From: Planctomycetaceae bacterium
Lineage (GTDB): Bacteria; Planctomycetota; Planctomycetia; Pirellulales; Pirellulaceae
Assembly: GCA_007121535.1 (NCBI GenBank)
Contig: SKKK01000432.1
Span: 1-51,197, forward strand
Reading direction: 5' to 3'
DNA length: 51,197 nt
The notes beneath the pieces were generated by a model. It was given only the letters and a program-made list of their open reading frames with translations. It was not told the origin of the DNA and did not search any database. A program made the position numbers and the translations under genes. Of this stretch, positions 42,492 through 51,197 are shown piece after piece. Positions within the stretch are counted from its first letter, which is position 1, and every line of letters begins with the position of its first letter.

Positions 42492-45400
42492 TGTTTGCTC
42501 AAGTTCCCAGCAATGTGAGTTTTCCGAGCCTGGAAGAAGAGATCCTGGCCTTTTGGAAACAACGGCGCATCTACGAACAATCGCTCGATCAGCGACAGGA
42601 CGCGCCGAAGTTCGTGTTTTACGAAGGTCCGCCGACGGCCAATGGATTGCCGCATCCCGGCCACTGCCTGACGCGGGCCATCAAGGATCTGTTCCCCCGC
42701 TATCGCACGATGCGCGGCTATCGCTGCGATCGCAAAGGCGGTTGGGACACGCACGGGCTGCCGGTCGAAGTGGAAGTCTGTAAGGAATTGGGCATCCACT
42801 CGAAGGAAGAGATCGAGGCTTTTGGGGTCGAACCGTTCATCCATCGCTGCCAGGCCAGCGTCTGGCGCTACATGAAGCAGTGGGAACAATTGACCGAGCG
42901 CCTGGGCTTTTGGATCCATCTGGATGAAGCCTACGTGACCTATCACCAGGCTTACGTGGAAAGCGTCTGGTGGTCGCTGAAACATCTGTTCGATCGTGGT
43001 CTGCTGTACCGCGGGCACAAGATCGTCTGGTGGTGGGCTCAAGGGGGCACGGCGCTCAGCAGCGGCGAGGTGGGCCAAGGCTATCGCGAGGTGGCCGACC
43101 CCAGCGTGTACGTGCGGTTTCCCTTGGCCGACAACCCGGATACGGCACTGCTGGTCTGGACCACCACGCCTTGGACGCTGCCCAGCAACCAGTTCGTCGC
43201 CGTCCATCCCGATCTGAATTACGCAACGATCGTGGATGACTCCACCGGCCAGCGATTGATCGTCGCCCAGGCGCTGGTGCCGACGATCGCCGCCAAGATG
43301 AAACGGGAATTGACGATCGAATCGGTTTGCCGAGGCGGCGAATTGGTTGGGAAACGCTACGTGCCGCCTTTCGACTTCTATTATCGGCATGACGGTAGCA
43401 AGACCGGTCAGTTGCTGGATGGCGAAACGCAAGCGATCGCCTGGCGGATCGTCCCGGCGGATTTTGTCACACTGGACAGCGGGACCGGGGTGGTTCATCA
43501 GGCGCCCGCGTTCGGCGAAGTCGATTACGAAGTGTTGATCGACCAACAGCAGCGATTCGTCAACGGCCAGGGACCGCCGCTGATCTGCGCGGTAGGTCCC
43601 GACGGCAAGTTCAACGACGACGCCCCCGAATTCCAAGGGCGTTGGGTCAAGGATTGCGATCGCGACATCAACCGCCAATTGCGCGAGCGAGGTTTGCTGT
43701 ATCATCAGGAACAATACCTGCACGATTACCCGTTCTGTTGGCGAGCCGAGGATGATCCCCTGATTCAGTATCCTCGGGAGAGTTGGTTTATTCGCACCAC
43801 GGCGTTCAAGGACCAGATGCTGGCCAACAACCGGCAGATCCAGTGGTTGCCCGAACACATTCGCAGCGGCCGATTTGGGAACTTTTTGGAAACCAACGTC
43901 GATTGGGCTTTATCGCGGGAACGTTACTGGGGAACGCCGTTGCCGATCTGGGTTTGCGAGCAGACCGGACGCATGGAGGCGGTTGCCAGCTATGACGAGT
44001 TGCTAAACAAGCCGGACGTGCAAGGCGAAGACGCCTGGTTGCAAGCCAAACAGGCCAATCCTGAGTTGGTCGACGACTTGAAGGTTCATAAGCCGTACAT
44101 CGACGCGATCACCTATGCCTCGCCCTTCGCGGAAGGCGCCAGGATGCAGCGTGTTCCCGAGGTCATCGATTGCTGGTATGACTCGGGGGCCATGCCCTTC
44201 GCTCAGTGGGGCTATCCCCACCGGGGCCGTGAACAGTTCGAGCAGCAGTTTCCAGCCCACTTTATCAGCGAAGCGATCGACCAGACTCGCGGATGGTTCT
44301 ACAGCCTGTTGGCGATCAGCACCATGCTGTTCGGGGACCAGGGGTCTGGAACCGAACCGACCGCATCCTCGGACCAGACGGTGTACCCTTTCCCGCATCC
44401 CTACCAGACCTGCATCGTGTTGGGGCTGATGCTGGCCGAATGGTGGGAAAGCGCCGACGGTAAACAGCGATTCTTGAGCGAGAATGATGCTCGGGAACTT
44501 TGCAGCGAAAAGACGGTCCATCGGATCGGCAAGATGTCCAAGCAACTGCGGAATTACCGCAGCCCGCAAGAGATCTTCGACGTGTATGGCGCCGATGCCT
44601 TGCGCTGGTACTTTTTCGCCAACCAGGCGCCTTGGAATTCGATCATCTACAGCGAAAAGGCCATCAAGGAAAGCATCCCCGAGTTCCTGCTGCGGTTGTG
44701 GAACGTCTACAGCTTCTTCGTCATCTACGCGAATATCGACGGGTTCGATCCGGCCACGCGTCTGGACGGCGACGCCGGCCAATTGACCGACAGCGATCTG
44801 GCGGACGCCGCCGGTTGGCGCCCGATCGACCAGCGCGGGGAATTGGATCGCTGGATCACCAGCGAATTGCACCGCACCGTCCAGACGGTGACTCAGCGGA
44901 TGGACGCCTACGACAACTACGGCGCGTGCAAGCAGTTGAGCCATTTCGTCGATGCGCTGAGCAACTGGTACGTCCGCCGCAGCCGCGAACGATTTTGGGC
45001 TGCCGAGACCGATTCGCCAGATAAATTGGACGCCTACTGGACGTTGTACCAATGCCTGTTGACCACCAGCAAACTGATCGCCCCGTTCACGCCGTTTCTG
45101 GCCGAAACGATCTGGCGGAATCTTGCAGGCGTCTTTCAGCAACGAGCGGTGGAGAGCGTGCATCTGTGCGATTATCCCGTAGCCGATCCTGCGGCGATCG
45201 ATGCCGAATTAGCGACGCAAATGGCCTTGCTGCGAGAAATCGCTTCGTCGGGCTTGCGAGTCCGGATGGAGAAAAAGTTGAAGGTCCGACAGCCGCTGTC
45301 CAAGGTCCAGGTGATCCTGGCCGACGACGCGCACCGTTCGTGGCTGGAACAGCACGATGGTCTGTTGCGAGAAGAATTGAACGTCAAACAGGTCGAATAT

Positions 45401-45982
45401 ACCCAGCAGGCCGATCGGTACATCGCCTACCAGGTTCAGCCGAACTTCAAGCGGTTGGGGCCGCGAGTCGGGAAGCGGATGCCGCAGGTCAAGCAGGCGC
45501 TGGTGTCGGCGGATGGCGGAAAACTGTTGGCCGAATTGAACCGGGCGGGCAAAGTCGTATTGACCGTACAGGATCAGACCATCGAACTGGACTCGGAGGA
45601 CATCCACGTCCGGCTGCAAGCTCGCGAAGGCTGGGCGGCCGCCCAAGGCGATCGATCCGTCGTCGTGCTCAGCACCGAGTTGACTCCCGAATTGATCCGC
45701 GAAGGTTGGATTCGCGATCTGGTCCGATTGGTCAACGAACGTCGCAAGGAACTCGATTGCGCGTTCACGGACCGCATTCGTCTGGGCATCGTGACCGAAT
45801 CGGCCGAGTTGATCACCGCGTTGCGCGAGAACGAAGCCTATGTCATGAACGAGACCCTGGCCCGGGAAATCGCAACCAGCCCGCTGGATGATGTCCCATC
45901 GGTCCAGCAGGAGATTGCCAAGTGTCCGGTAACGTTGTTCGTCCAGATCCTCCATGACTGGAAAGAATCCAGCGAAGATTGA
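42491..45982 (+). CDS. ileS: Isoleucyl-tRNA synthetase
   Basis: IleRS charges tRNA-Ile and edits valine. The 1163-residue protein has HIGH as HPGH (55-58) and KMSKS as KMSKQ (681-685), followed by [20 protein letters not shown]. This is the style of the long, type 2 (eukaryote-like) IleRS. The editing domain is present ([16 protein letters not shown]). The start ATG overlaps the Asp-rich gene's stop by one base, and its stop overlaps purN, so it lies in a coupled operon. The long C-terminal domain also fits type 2, which in other species is linked to mupirocin tolerance. Confidence 0.96.
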   Translation: MFAQVPSNVSFPSLEEEILAFWKQRRIYEQSLDQRQDAPKFVFYEGPPTANGLPHPGHCLTRAIKDLFPRYRTMRGYRCDRKGGWDTHGLPVEVEVCKELGIHSKEEIEAFGVEPFIHRCQASVWRYMKQWEQLTERLGFWIHLDEAYVTYHQAYVESVWWSLKHLFDRGLLYRGHKIVWWWAQGGTALSSGEVGQGYREVADPSVYVRFPLADNPDTALLVWTTTPWTLPSNQFVAVHPDLNYATIVDDSTGQRLIVAQALVPTIAAKMKRELTIESVCRGGELVGKRYVPPFDFYYRHDGSKTGQLLDGETQAIAWRIVPADFVTLDSGTGVVHQAPAFGEVDYEVLIDQQQRFVNGQGPPLICAVGPDGKFNDDAPEFQGRWVKDCDRDINRQLRERGLLYHQEQYLHDYPFCWRAEDDPLIQYPRESWFIRTTAFKDQMLANNRQIQWLPEHIRSGRFGNFLETNVDWALSRERYWGTPLPIWVCEQTGRMEAVASYDELLNKPDVQGEDAWLQAKQANPELVDDLKVHKPYIDAITYASPFAEGARMQRVPEVIDCWYDSGAMPFAQWGYPHRGREQFEQQFPAHFISEAIDQTRGWFYSLLAISTMLFGDQGSGTEPTASSDQTVYPFPHPYQTCIVLGLMLAEWWESADGKQRFLSENDARELCSEKTVHRIGKMSKQLRNYRSPQEIFDVYGADALRWYFFANQAPWNSIIYSEKAIKESIPEFLLRLWNVYSFFVIYANIDGFDPATRLDGDAGQLTDSDLADAAGWRPIDQRGELDRWITSELHRTVQTVTQRMDAYDNYGACKQLSHFVDALSNWYVRRSRERFWAAETDSPDKLDAYWTLYQCLLTTSKLIAPFTPFLAETIWRNLAGVFQQRAVESVHLCDYPVADPAAIDAELATQMALLREIASSGLRVRMEKKLKVRQPLSKVQVILADDAHRSWLEQHDGLLREELNVKQVEYTQQADRYIAYQVQPNFKRLGPRVGKRMPQVKQALVSADGGKLLAELNRAGKVVLTVQDQTIELDSEDIHVRLQAREGWAAAQGDRSVVVLSTELTPELIREGWIRDLVRLVNERRKELDCAFTDRIRLGIVTESAELITALRENEAYVMNETLAREIATSPLDDVPSVQQEIAKCPVTLFVQILHDWKESSED

Positions 45983-46623
45983 TGGCACCCACGATGACCG
46001 ATCGAAGCCCTATGCCCATCGCCGTGTTCATCTCGGGAGGCGGGACGACGCTGCGCAACCTCTTGGAGAAAATCGAACGAGGCAGCCTGTCGGTCCAGGT
46101 GCGCTTGGTGATTTCCAGTTCGTCCAAGGCGCGTGGATTGCAATATGCGGACGACGCCTCGATCCCCCGGCTGGTTGTACGACCACGAGACCACGCGACG
46201 CCCGAAGCGTATCGTGACGCCATGTTCCAGCCTTGCCGGGATGCGGGCGTCGAATTGGTGGTGATGGGCGGGTTTTTGAAACACGTGTTGATCCCGCCCG
46301 ACTTCGAAAACCGAGTCATCAACATCCATCCCGGCTTGATCCCGGCCTTTTGCGGGCAAGGATTCTACGGGCACCACGTGCATCAGGCCGTGTTGGATTA
46401 CGGGGCCAAGCTCAGCGGCTGTACCGTGCATTTCGCCGACAACCACTACGATCACGGACCGATCATCCTGCAGCAAGCGGTCCCCGTGCTGGATGACGAC
46501 ACGGCCGACACCCTGGCCGCCCGCGTCTTCCAGCAGGAATGCGAGCTTCTCCCGCAGGCCATTCAGTACTTCGCCGAAGGTCGCTTGCACATCTGCGGCC
46601 GTAAAGTCTCCGTGAAACCCTAA
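45982..46623 (+). CDS. purN: Phosphoribosylglycinamide formyltransferase
   Basis: PurN formylates GAR with 10-formyl-THF in purine synthesis. The 213 residues have the nucleotide loop VFISGGGTTLRNLL and catalytic residues in INIHPGLIPAF (Asn114, His116) and HYDHGPIILQQ (Asp157). It is complete. The ATG overlaps the ileS stop by one base (TGATG). The loop between the catalytic segment and SGCTVHF is atypical (CGQGFYGHHVH), as in some longer PurN proteins. Confidence 0.92.
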   Translation: MAPTMTDRSPMPIAVFISGGGTTLRNLLEKIERGSLSVQVRLVISSSSKARGLQYADDASIPRLVVRPRDHATPEAYRDAMFQPCRDAGVELVVMGGFLKHVLIPPDFENRVINIHPGLIPAFCGQGFYGHHVHQAVLDYGAKLSGCTVHFADNHYDHGPIILQQAVPVLDDDTADTLAARVFQQECELLPQAIQYFAEGRLHICGRKVSVKP

Positions 46624-46679
46624 TCTTTCACTTAATCTTTCACATAATCTCTTCGCAACCCCTCGCAGTACCTGGTAGA

Positions 46680-46815
46680 CTAGTGCGTTGTCCAGGCGAA
46701 ATCTTTGGGGTCGCGATGAGTGAGCGGCACGGCGCTAGCCGCCGTTGGCGTCCAGAACCGGCGGCTAGCGCCGTGCCGCTCAGAATCCGCATTTTTCGCC
46801 TAGACAACGCACTAG
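46680..46815. repeat. Nested palindromic element, copy B
   Basis: This is a 136-bp copy of the element at 32261-32395: the same 22-bp outer inverted repeats and perfect 24-bp inner arms. It differs by one extra T near position 27 and two substitutions. It lies between purN and a truncated Rpn-like gene whose remaining frame begins 12 bases further on. Confidence 0.9.
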
Positions 46816-46827
46816 GTGAAAGATTAG

Positions 46828-47121
46828 GTGTCGGCGGCGTACGTTTTGACGGGGCTGCGATTGAAGTCCCCGGATGAGGTAAGACAGCTTTTTCAGGGAG
46901 TATCGATGGCCATGCGAGAATCAGTAACTTATCAGGCGATTTTGGAAGAAGGACATGTCGAGGGACTTCACCGTACGATCCTGCGGCTGGGTCGAGTTCG
47001 GTTTGGGGAGGCAGACGAGTCGATTCGGCAGCAGATCGAGTCGATTCGGGACATCGTGGTGCTCGAAAACCTGAGCGAACGGTTGCTGACCGTGTCGAGC
47101 TGGGATGAATTGTTGGCGTGA
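46828..47121 (+). pseudogene. C-terminal fragment of an Rpn-type PD-(D/E)XK recombination protein
   Basis: The 97-residue frame contains LFQGVSMAMRESVTYQAILE and then GRVRFGEADESIRQQIESI, ending VSSWDELLA. This matches, from memory, the C-terminal DUF4351-like part of Rpn/transposase-related nucleases. The nuclease domain (normally about 200 residues upstream) is missing; upstream is repeat copy B. It is either a decayed gene or, using the ATG at 46906 or 46912, a small independent protein. I favour a remnant. Confidence 0.6.
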
Positions 47122-47332
47122 AGCTCAGGGTACAACCCAACGCCCTCAACTTTCCCTGAATCAACTCCGTAGCGGGTGAAGCATCTAACCGGCAAGCGGT
47201 TCATGGAATGTGTCGCCAGTTCGTCCGGCGCTGTCTGCTTGGCGACGATTTGGTACATTGGCACACCAACGTGGAGAAAACGATCCGATCCAATGATGGC
47301 CGAGCAGAAGGCTGATCTTTCGAGGGATTGTC

Positions 47333-50300
47333 GTGCCGATTGAACGAAAACCGCTGTTTCGCCCGGATGTGATTCACCAGCACTTGGCGGCGTACTCGTT
47401 GCCGGAGCATGTCGACAGCCTGCGCGCGAAGCTGACGCATTGGGCCGATCTGATCGCGTCGGGGCGCGCGGACAAGCTGAACGAGAAGGAACTGCTGCCC
47501 GATTTCTTGACCGATCACTTCGTCTCGCTGCTGGGATACACGCGGCCAGCCGATGGCGGCGCTCGGTATACGCTGTCGCGAGAGAAGCACGTCCAGGTCG
47601 ATGGGAAATTCGCCGATGCCGTCCTGGGCGACTTCAACGGACACGACCGGCCCGTCCTGGCCGTCGAGGGCAAAGGGACAAGGGATCCGCTGGACCGCCC
47701 CTACGCGGGCCGCAAGCTGTCGGCTGTCCAGCAGGGATACCAGTACGCGATCAATCTGACCTGCGATTGGATCATCGTCACCTCGATGCGGCAAACGCGG
47801 CTGTATTACAAGGGCACCGATACGCAGACCTACGAGCTGTTCGACGCCGAGGCGCTGGCCGCCAACGAGAATCTGTTGCGCAAGTTCGTCTTTCTGCTCG
47901 GCGCGGACCGGGTGGTGCCGACCAGCGGACGCTGCCACTTGGTCGAACTGTTGAACGAATCGGAGAAGGTCGGCCGCGAACTGACCAAGAAGTTCTACGT
48001 CCAGTACGGCGACATGCGGCAAGACGCCTTTGCCCGGTTGTGCCAGGACAATCCCGAGGTCTCGCCCAAGGCCGTGTTGGCGTCCACCCAGAAGCTGCTG
48101 GACCGCGTGCTGTTCTGCGCCTTTTCCGAAGACCGTGGCTTGTTGCCAATCGAGACGATCCGCAAGGCCTACGAGCATCGCGACCCGTACCATCCGCGGC
48201 CCATTTACGACAACTTTCGCGGTCTGTTCCAGGCGATCAACCGCGGCAACGCGGCGCTGGGCATCCACGCCTATAACGGCGGGCTGTTCGCCGACGATCC
48301 GGGGCTCGATGCGCTGCGAGTGTCGGACGAAGTGTGCCGCTACTTCCGCGATCTGGGCGACTACGACTATCGCCCGGCGCACCAGACGGCGTTGGTCGAG
48401 GGCGGGGGTCGCATCATCGACGTCGAAATCCTGGGCCATATCTTCGAGCAATCGATCACCGACCTGGAACGGCTGCGGAACGAGCTGGACGGCCTGGTCG
48501 AACCGGCCGGGGCCGACAAGCACAAGACGCGGCGCAAGAAAGAGGGCGCGTTCTACACGCCCTCGTTCATCACCCGGTACATCATCCAGCAAGCGTTGGG
48601 CGGCGTGCTGCGAGACCGCTTCGAACAACTGCGGCACCATCACCAGCAGTCCGCGCGCGGGACGGCGAGCCAAGTGCTGGCCGATCCGGCCGTCTACGCC
48701 ATCGAGACGCTGAAGAAGCCCGGACGCACGGCATTGGTCGAATTCTGGGAGGCGTGGCAGGACGAGCTGGTCGGCATCCGGCTGCTGGACCCGGCCTGCG
48801 GCAGCGGCGCGTTCTTGATCGAAGCGTTCGACCAGATGTACGCCGAGTACCAGCAATCGAACGAGCGGCTGACCGAGTTGCGCGGCGCCCGCCCGCTGTT
48901 GGACTTGGACCGGCGCATTTTGGAGAACAATTTGTACGGAGTGGATTTGAACGACGAAGCGGTCGAGATCTGCCGGTTGAGCCTGTGGATCAAGACGGCT
49001 CACCGCGGCAAGCCGCTCACCAGCCTGGACCACTCGATCCGGGTCGGCAACAGCGTCGTCGACGACACGTCCGTCCACCCCCAGGCCTTCGATTGGCAGG
49101 CCGCGTTTCCCGAAGTCTTCCAAGCCGGCGGCTTCGACGTCGTCGTCGGCAACCCGCCCTATATCCGGCAGGAGTGGCTGGCGCCGTACAAGCCGCATTG
49201 GGAAACGGCGTTTCGATCGTACCACGGCGTGGCCGACATTTTCATTTACTTTTTCGAACGCGGCCTGCAGATCCTGCGCGACGGCGGGCGGTTGGCGTTC
49301 ATCACCTCCGGCAGTTGGGTCCGCGGCAACTTCGGCGGCCCCTTGCGCAAGTACCTGGTCGAAAACGCGGCCATCGAGTCGATGGTCGACTTCGGCGAGT
49401 TTCAACCGTTTGAAGACGCCGAAATGATCCGACCGAGTATCGCCGTCCTGAAAAAGCAACCCACGCCCGGCAAAATGCGGATCTTCAAGTGGCTCACCAG
49501 CGGACGCCCGCCGGAGAACCTATCGGAGGTGGTCGAAACCGCCCCCGTCATGCAGACAGAACACCTGGGGACCGAAGCGTGGGAGTTGGATTCGGACGAC
49601 GTACTTGCCCTTCGTCGAAAAATGTCGGAATTTGGGCAAACCCTGCTTAAATATACGGACGGAGAAATCTACCGCGGAATTGTAAGTGGATGCACGGAAG
49701 TGTTCGTTATCACGCCGACATTGCGAGAGCAGCTAATCAGGGAGGATCGGAGAAGCTCCGAAATCATCCGACCCTTTGCGCAAGGCACACACCTTCGACC
49801 GTGGTACATGGAGGATTCCAACGAGTACTTGGTGTTTTCGCGGCGCGGCATTACCATCGACGAATATCCTGCCATTCTGTCGTATCTCGAAGAACACCGA
49901 ACGCGTTTGGAGCCCAAGCCCAAAGATTGGCCCACCGGCAGAAATTGGCCGGGAAGAAAGCCCGGAGCGTATAAGTGGTACGAAATCCAGGATACGATCG
50001 ACTATTGGGAGGAATTCAACCGACCGAAGATTATCTGGCCTGATATCAGTAAATTGCCGCGATTCAGCATGGACCTCGCCGGACGTCATCTGGGGAACAC
50101 TGCGTTCATTATTCCCGCCGAAGACTACTTCCTACTCGGCATCCTGAACTCTTGGGCAACGTGGTTCTTCATCAGCAAGACGGCACAGCCACTACGTCTT
50201 CGCGGCGATCGCTGGCAGTACCGACTATTCGCTCAGTACATGCAGCACTTGCCGATCCCGGACGCGGGCGAGGGCGATCGGCGGGCGATTGCCGAGTTGG

Positions 50301-50680
50301 CGAGAAACTGCGGCCAGCGGGCGACGGAGCGGTATGAGTTGCAGACGAAGGTCCAGCGTCGATTGCTGCAAACGTTCGGTCAGGACGCGGCGGGGGCGGC
50401 ACTTGGCCGGTTGAATCAGAAGGCCCAGCAGTGGTGGACGCTGTCGCTGAACGAATTGGGCCAAGCCTTGAAGACCAGTTTCAAACTGCGCTCCAGCCCG
50501 TTGAAAGACCCGCGAACGGCCGACCAGTGGGAACCGTACCTGGCCGAAAACCGCGAGGCCGTCGATCGCCTGACCCGCTCGTTGGCCGACGCCGAAGCCG
50601 ACCTGAACGACCGCGTCTACGCCCTGTTCCACCTGACCCCCGAAGAAATCAAACTCCTCCAACGCGAGGTCGAGCATTGA
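47333..50680 (+). CDS. Type IIG single-chain restriction-modification enzyme
   Basis: This 1115-residue protein (GTG start with GAGGG upstream) combines cleavage and methylation. An N-terminal PD-(D/E)xK site is visible at Asp95...Glu112-Gly-Lys114 (FADAVLGDF, LAVEGKG). A helical linker leads to FYTP (407-410). The gamma-type N6-adenine methyltransferase follows: DPACGSGAF (486-494) and NPPY (607-610). A target-recognition domain (about 740-980) and a helical C-terminus complete it. It methylates adenine at, and cuts near, an unknown site. The DNA encoding the recognition domain is visibly lower in GC than the flanks. No separate methylase or specificity gene lies nearby. Confidence 0.9.
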   Translation: MPIERKPLFRPDVIHQHLAAYSLPEHVDSLRAKLTHWADLIASGRADKLNEKELLPDFLTDHFVSLLGYTRPADGGARYTLSREKHVQVDGKFADAVLGDFNGHDRPVLAVEGKGTRDPLDRPYAGRKLSAVQQGYQYAINLTCDWIIVTSMRQTRLYYKGTDTQTYELFDAEALAANENLLRKFVFLLGADRVVPTSGRCHLVELLNESEKVGRELTKKFYVQYGDMRQDAFARLCQDNPEVSPKAVLASTQKLLDRVLFCAFSEDRGLLPIETIRKAYEHRDPYHPRPIYDNFRGLFQAINRGNAALGIHAYNGGLFADDPGLDALRVSDEVCRYFRDLGDYDYRPAHQTALVEGGGRIIDVEILGHIFEQSITDLERLRNELDGLVEPAGADKHKTRRKKEGAFYTPSFITRYIIQQALGGVLRDRFEQLRHHHQQSARGTASQVLADPAVYAIETLKKPGRTALVEFWEAWQDELVGIRLLDPACGSGAFLIEAFDQMYAEYQQSNERLTELRGARPLLDLDRRILENNLYGVDLNDEAVEICRLSLWIKTAHRGKPLTSLDHSIRVGNSVVDDTSVHPQAFDWQAAFPEVFQAGGFDVVVGNPPYIRQEWLAPYKPHWETAFRSYHGVADIFIYFFERGLQILRDGGRLAFITSGSWVRGNFGGPLRKYLVENAAIESMVDFGEFQPFEDAEMIRPSIAVLKKQPTPGKMRIFKWLTSGRPPENLSEVVETAPVMQTEHLGTEAWELDSDDVLALRRKMSEFGQTLLKYTDGEIYRGIVSGCTEVFVITPTLREQLIREDRRSSEIIRPFAQGTHLRPWYMEDSNEYLVFSRRGITIDEYPAILSYLEEHRTRLEPKPKDWPTGRNWPGRKPGAYKWYEIQDTIDYWEEFNRPKIIWPDISKLPRFSMDLAGRHLGNTAFIIPAEDYFLLGILNSWATWFFISKTAQPLRLRGDRWQYRLFAQYMQHLPIPDAGEGDRRAIAELARNCGQRATERYELQTKVQRRLLQTFGQDAAGAALGRLNQKAQQWWTLSLNELGQALKTSFKLRSSPLKDPRTADQWEPYLAENREAVDRLTRSLADAEADLNDRVYALFHLTPEEIKLLQREVEH

Positions 50681-50751
50681 TTCCGCGAATTCATTCCGCA
50701 TCGACGACCTCCGCTAACGGAACGGCCTCGATCTTTGCGGCCAACGGGTAT

Positions 50752-50778
50752 CGCTTCGGGATGAAAGCTAATCCGCAT
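50752..50778 (-). pseudogene. Start of a RelE/ParE-type toxin gene, rest lost
   Basis: The ATG at 50776-50778 overlaps the end of the antitoxin gene in another frame, as in toxin-antitoxin pairs. It reads MRISFHPEA, a typical RelE/ParE opening. After nine codons the similarity stops, and the restriction-modification gene ends only 71 bases downstream, so a full toxin cannot fit. The call rests on a short motif. Confidence 0.4.
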
Positions 50779-51010
50779 CTCTAACACCGTGCCGAGTGAA
50801 CAACCGCTCGCGGATAACCGCCCAATCCTCGGTAGCCACTGCACCGGAATCGATCTCACTGGACCGACGATCAATTTCGCGAAGCCAAGTATCCGAGAGG
50901 TGCGGCGGTTGGTCGTCGGGCATGGATGAGGCGAGTTCATCAATGAGTCGAAGACGCTCACCAATCGGCAACTGGACCGCGGCCAACGCAACTGATTCGT
51001 AATCGGACAT
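50768..51010 (-). CDS. Addiction module (antitoxin) protein
   Basis: This 80-residue protein resembles the putative addiction module component family. It begins MSDYESVALAAVQLPIGERL with LIDELASSMP, then a W..EI.RR..EI.SG pattern (TWLREIDRRSSEIDSG). Antitoxins of this family usually precede a RelE/ParE toxin by overlap. Here only a toxin start remains. The gene faces the restriction-modification gene tail to tail. Confidence 0.75.
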   Translation of the reverse strand: MSDYESVALAAVQLPIGERLRLIDELASSMPDDQPPHLSDTWLREIDRRSSEIDSGAVATEDWAVIRERLFTRHGVRDAD

Positions 51011-51197
51011 GACAGTTTACCTGAACACAATAACAGACACGAAAGCTACTGTCCGCGGGTGGGAAAACAACACACGCGGAACACCATGACCCTAACACAG
51101 CGGCTGGCACGTGCCTAGCCAGAAGTGACGTCCTCGATGCGAATGGATCACCTCCACAAGAGTACGCGCAACGAAAATCTCCGTCAAGTAGGTGTCA

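Noticed and set aside
41513-43858. Long minus-strand open frame (781 codons) across efpL and ileS
   Set aside because: It is antisense to three well-supported genes and is low-complexity where it mirrors the Asp run; a high-GC shadow.
42491-45982. Hyper-resistant IleRS with swapped HIGH motif (GxHH)
   Set aside because: The motif here is HPGH, the canonical HxGH order.
47201-49459. Long minus-strand open frame (752 codons) opposite the R-M gene
   Set aside because: It is a shadow of the strongly supported type IIG enzyme, with no domain of its own.
51092-51196. Partial minus-strand frame running off the right edge (34 codons)
   Set aside because: Open to the window end but too short and without a recognisable family; could be chance.

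Overview
The window looks like part of a planctomycete chromosome, probably a Pirellulaceae-type lineage. This is an inference from gene content, because no marker search could be run. The reasons are a long S10-spc-alpha ribosomal cluster with an enlarged L17 and no rpmD; DUF1080, HEAT-repeat and low-complexity secreted proteins; DUF4350-like membrane proteins; high GC; weak or variable Shine-Dalgarno use with many GTG/TTG start candidates; and several families of short palindromic repeats between genes.

Layout. 1-2483: a secreted LamG-like/metallophosphoesterase on the minus strand, followed (2484-2756) by a gene remnant and a hairpin element. 2757-16581: 26 minus-strand genes running rpsJ-rplC-rplD-rplW-rplB-rpsS-rplV-rpsC-rplP-rpmC-rpsQ-rplN-rplX-rplE-rpsN-rpsH-rplF-rplR-rpsE-rplO-secY-rpmJ-rpsM-rpsK-rpoA-rplQ. 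16924-19566: a 32-residue basic microprotein, a FabZ-like dehydratase, TrmB, a convergent Tyr/Trp-rich secreted protein and a secreted hexapeptide-repeat protein with a clear promoter and terminator. 19742-26402: two very large tandem membrane proteins with a repeated DUF4350-like module, then a Ca/Na antiporter. 26394-27997: a minus-strand HEAT-repeat/coiled-coil pair. 28462-33506: a Tat-exported sugar isomerase-like protein, a phosphohexomutase, a TylF-like methyltransferase and HypE. 33534-38626: a minus-strand run of P-loop kinase, NrnA, RibF, NnrD, a secreted Pro/Val-rich protein and an ABC-2 permease. 38756-46623: a DUF1080 lipoprotein, ProC, a small Cys protein, EfpL, an Asp-rich protein, IleS and PurN. 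46624-51197: accessory DNA with a truncated Rpn-like gene, a single-chain type IIG restriction-modification enzyme and an orphan antitoxin.

Functional links. The ribosomal cluster supplies ribosomal proteins, the RNA polymerase alpha subunit and the SecY channel. EfpL, the Asp-rich protein, IleS and PurN form a tightly spaced, partly coupled translation and nucleotide unit. RibF, NrnA, NnrD and the kinase-like gene form a cofactor and nucleotide housekeeping run. A 24-bp palindrome-derived unit recurs at four intergenic loci (about 32.3, 35.3, 41.3 and 46.7 kb) in three different architectures and is the most distinctive non-coding signal. The tandem membrane proteins are the most distinctive coding signal. 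No rRNA, tRNA or CRISPR array was recognised.
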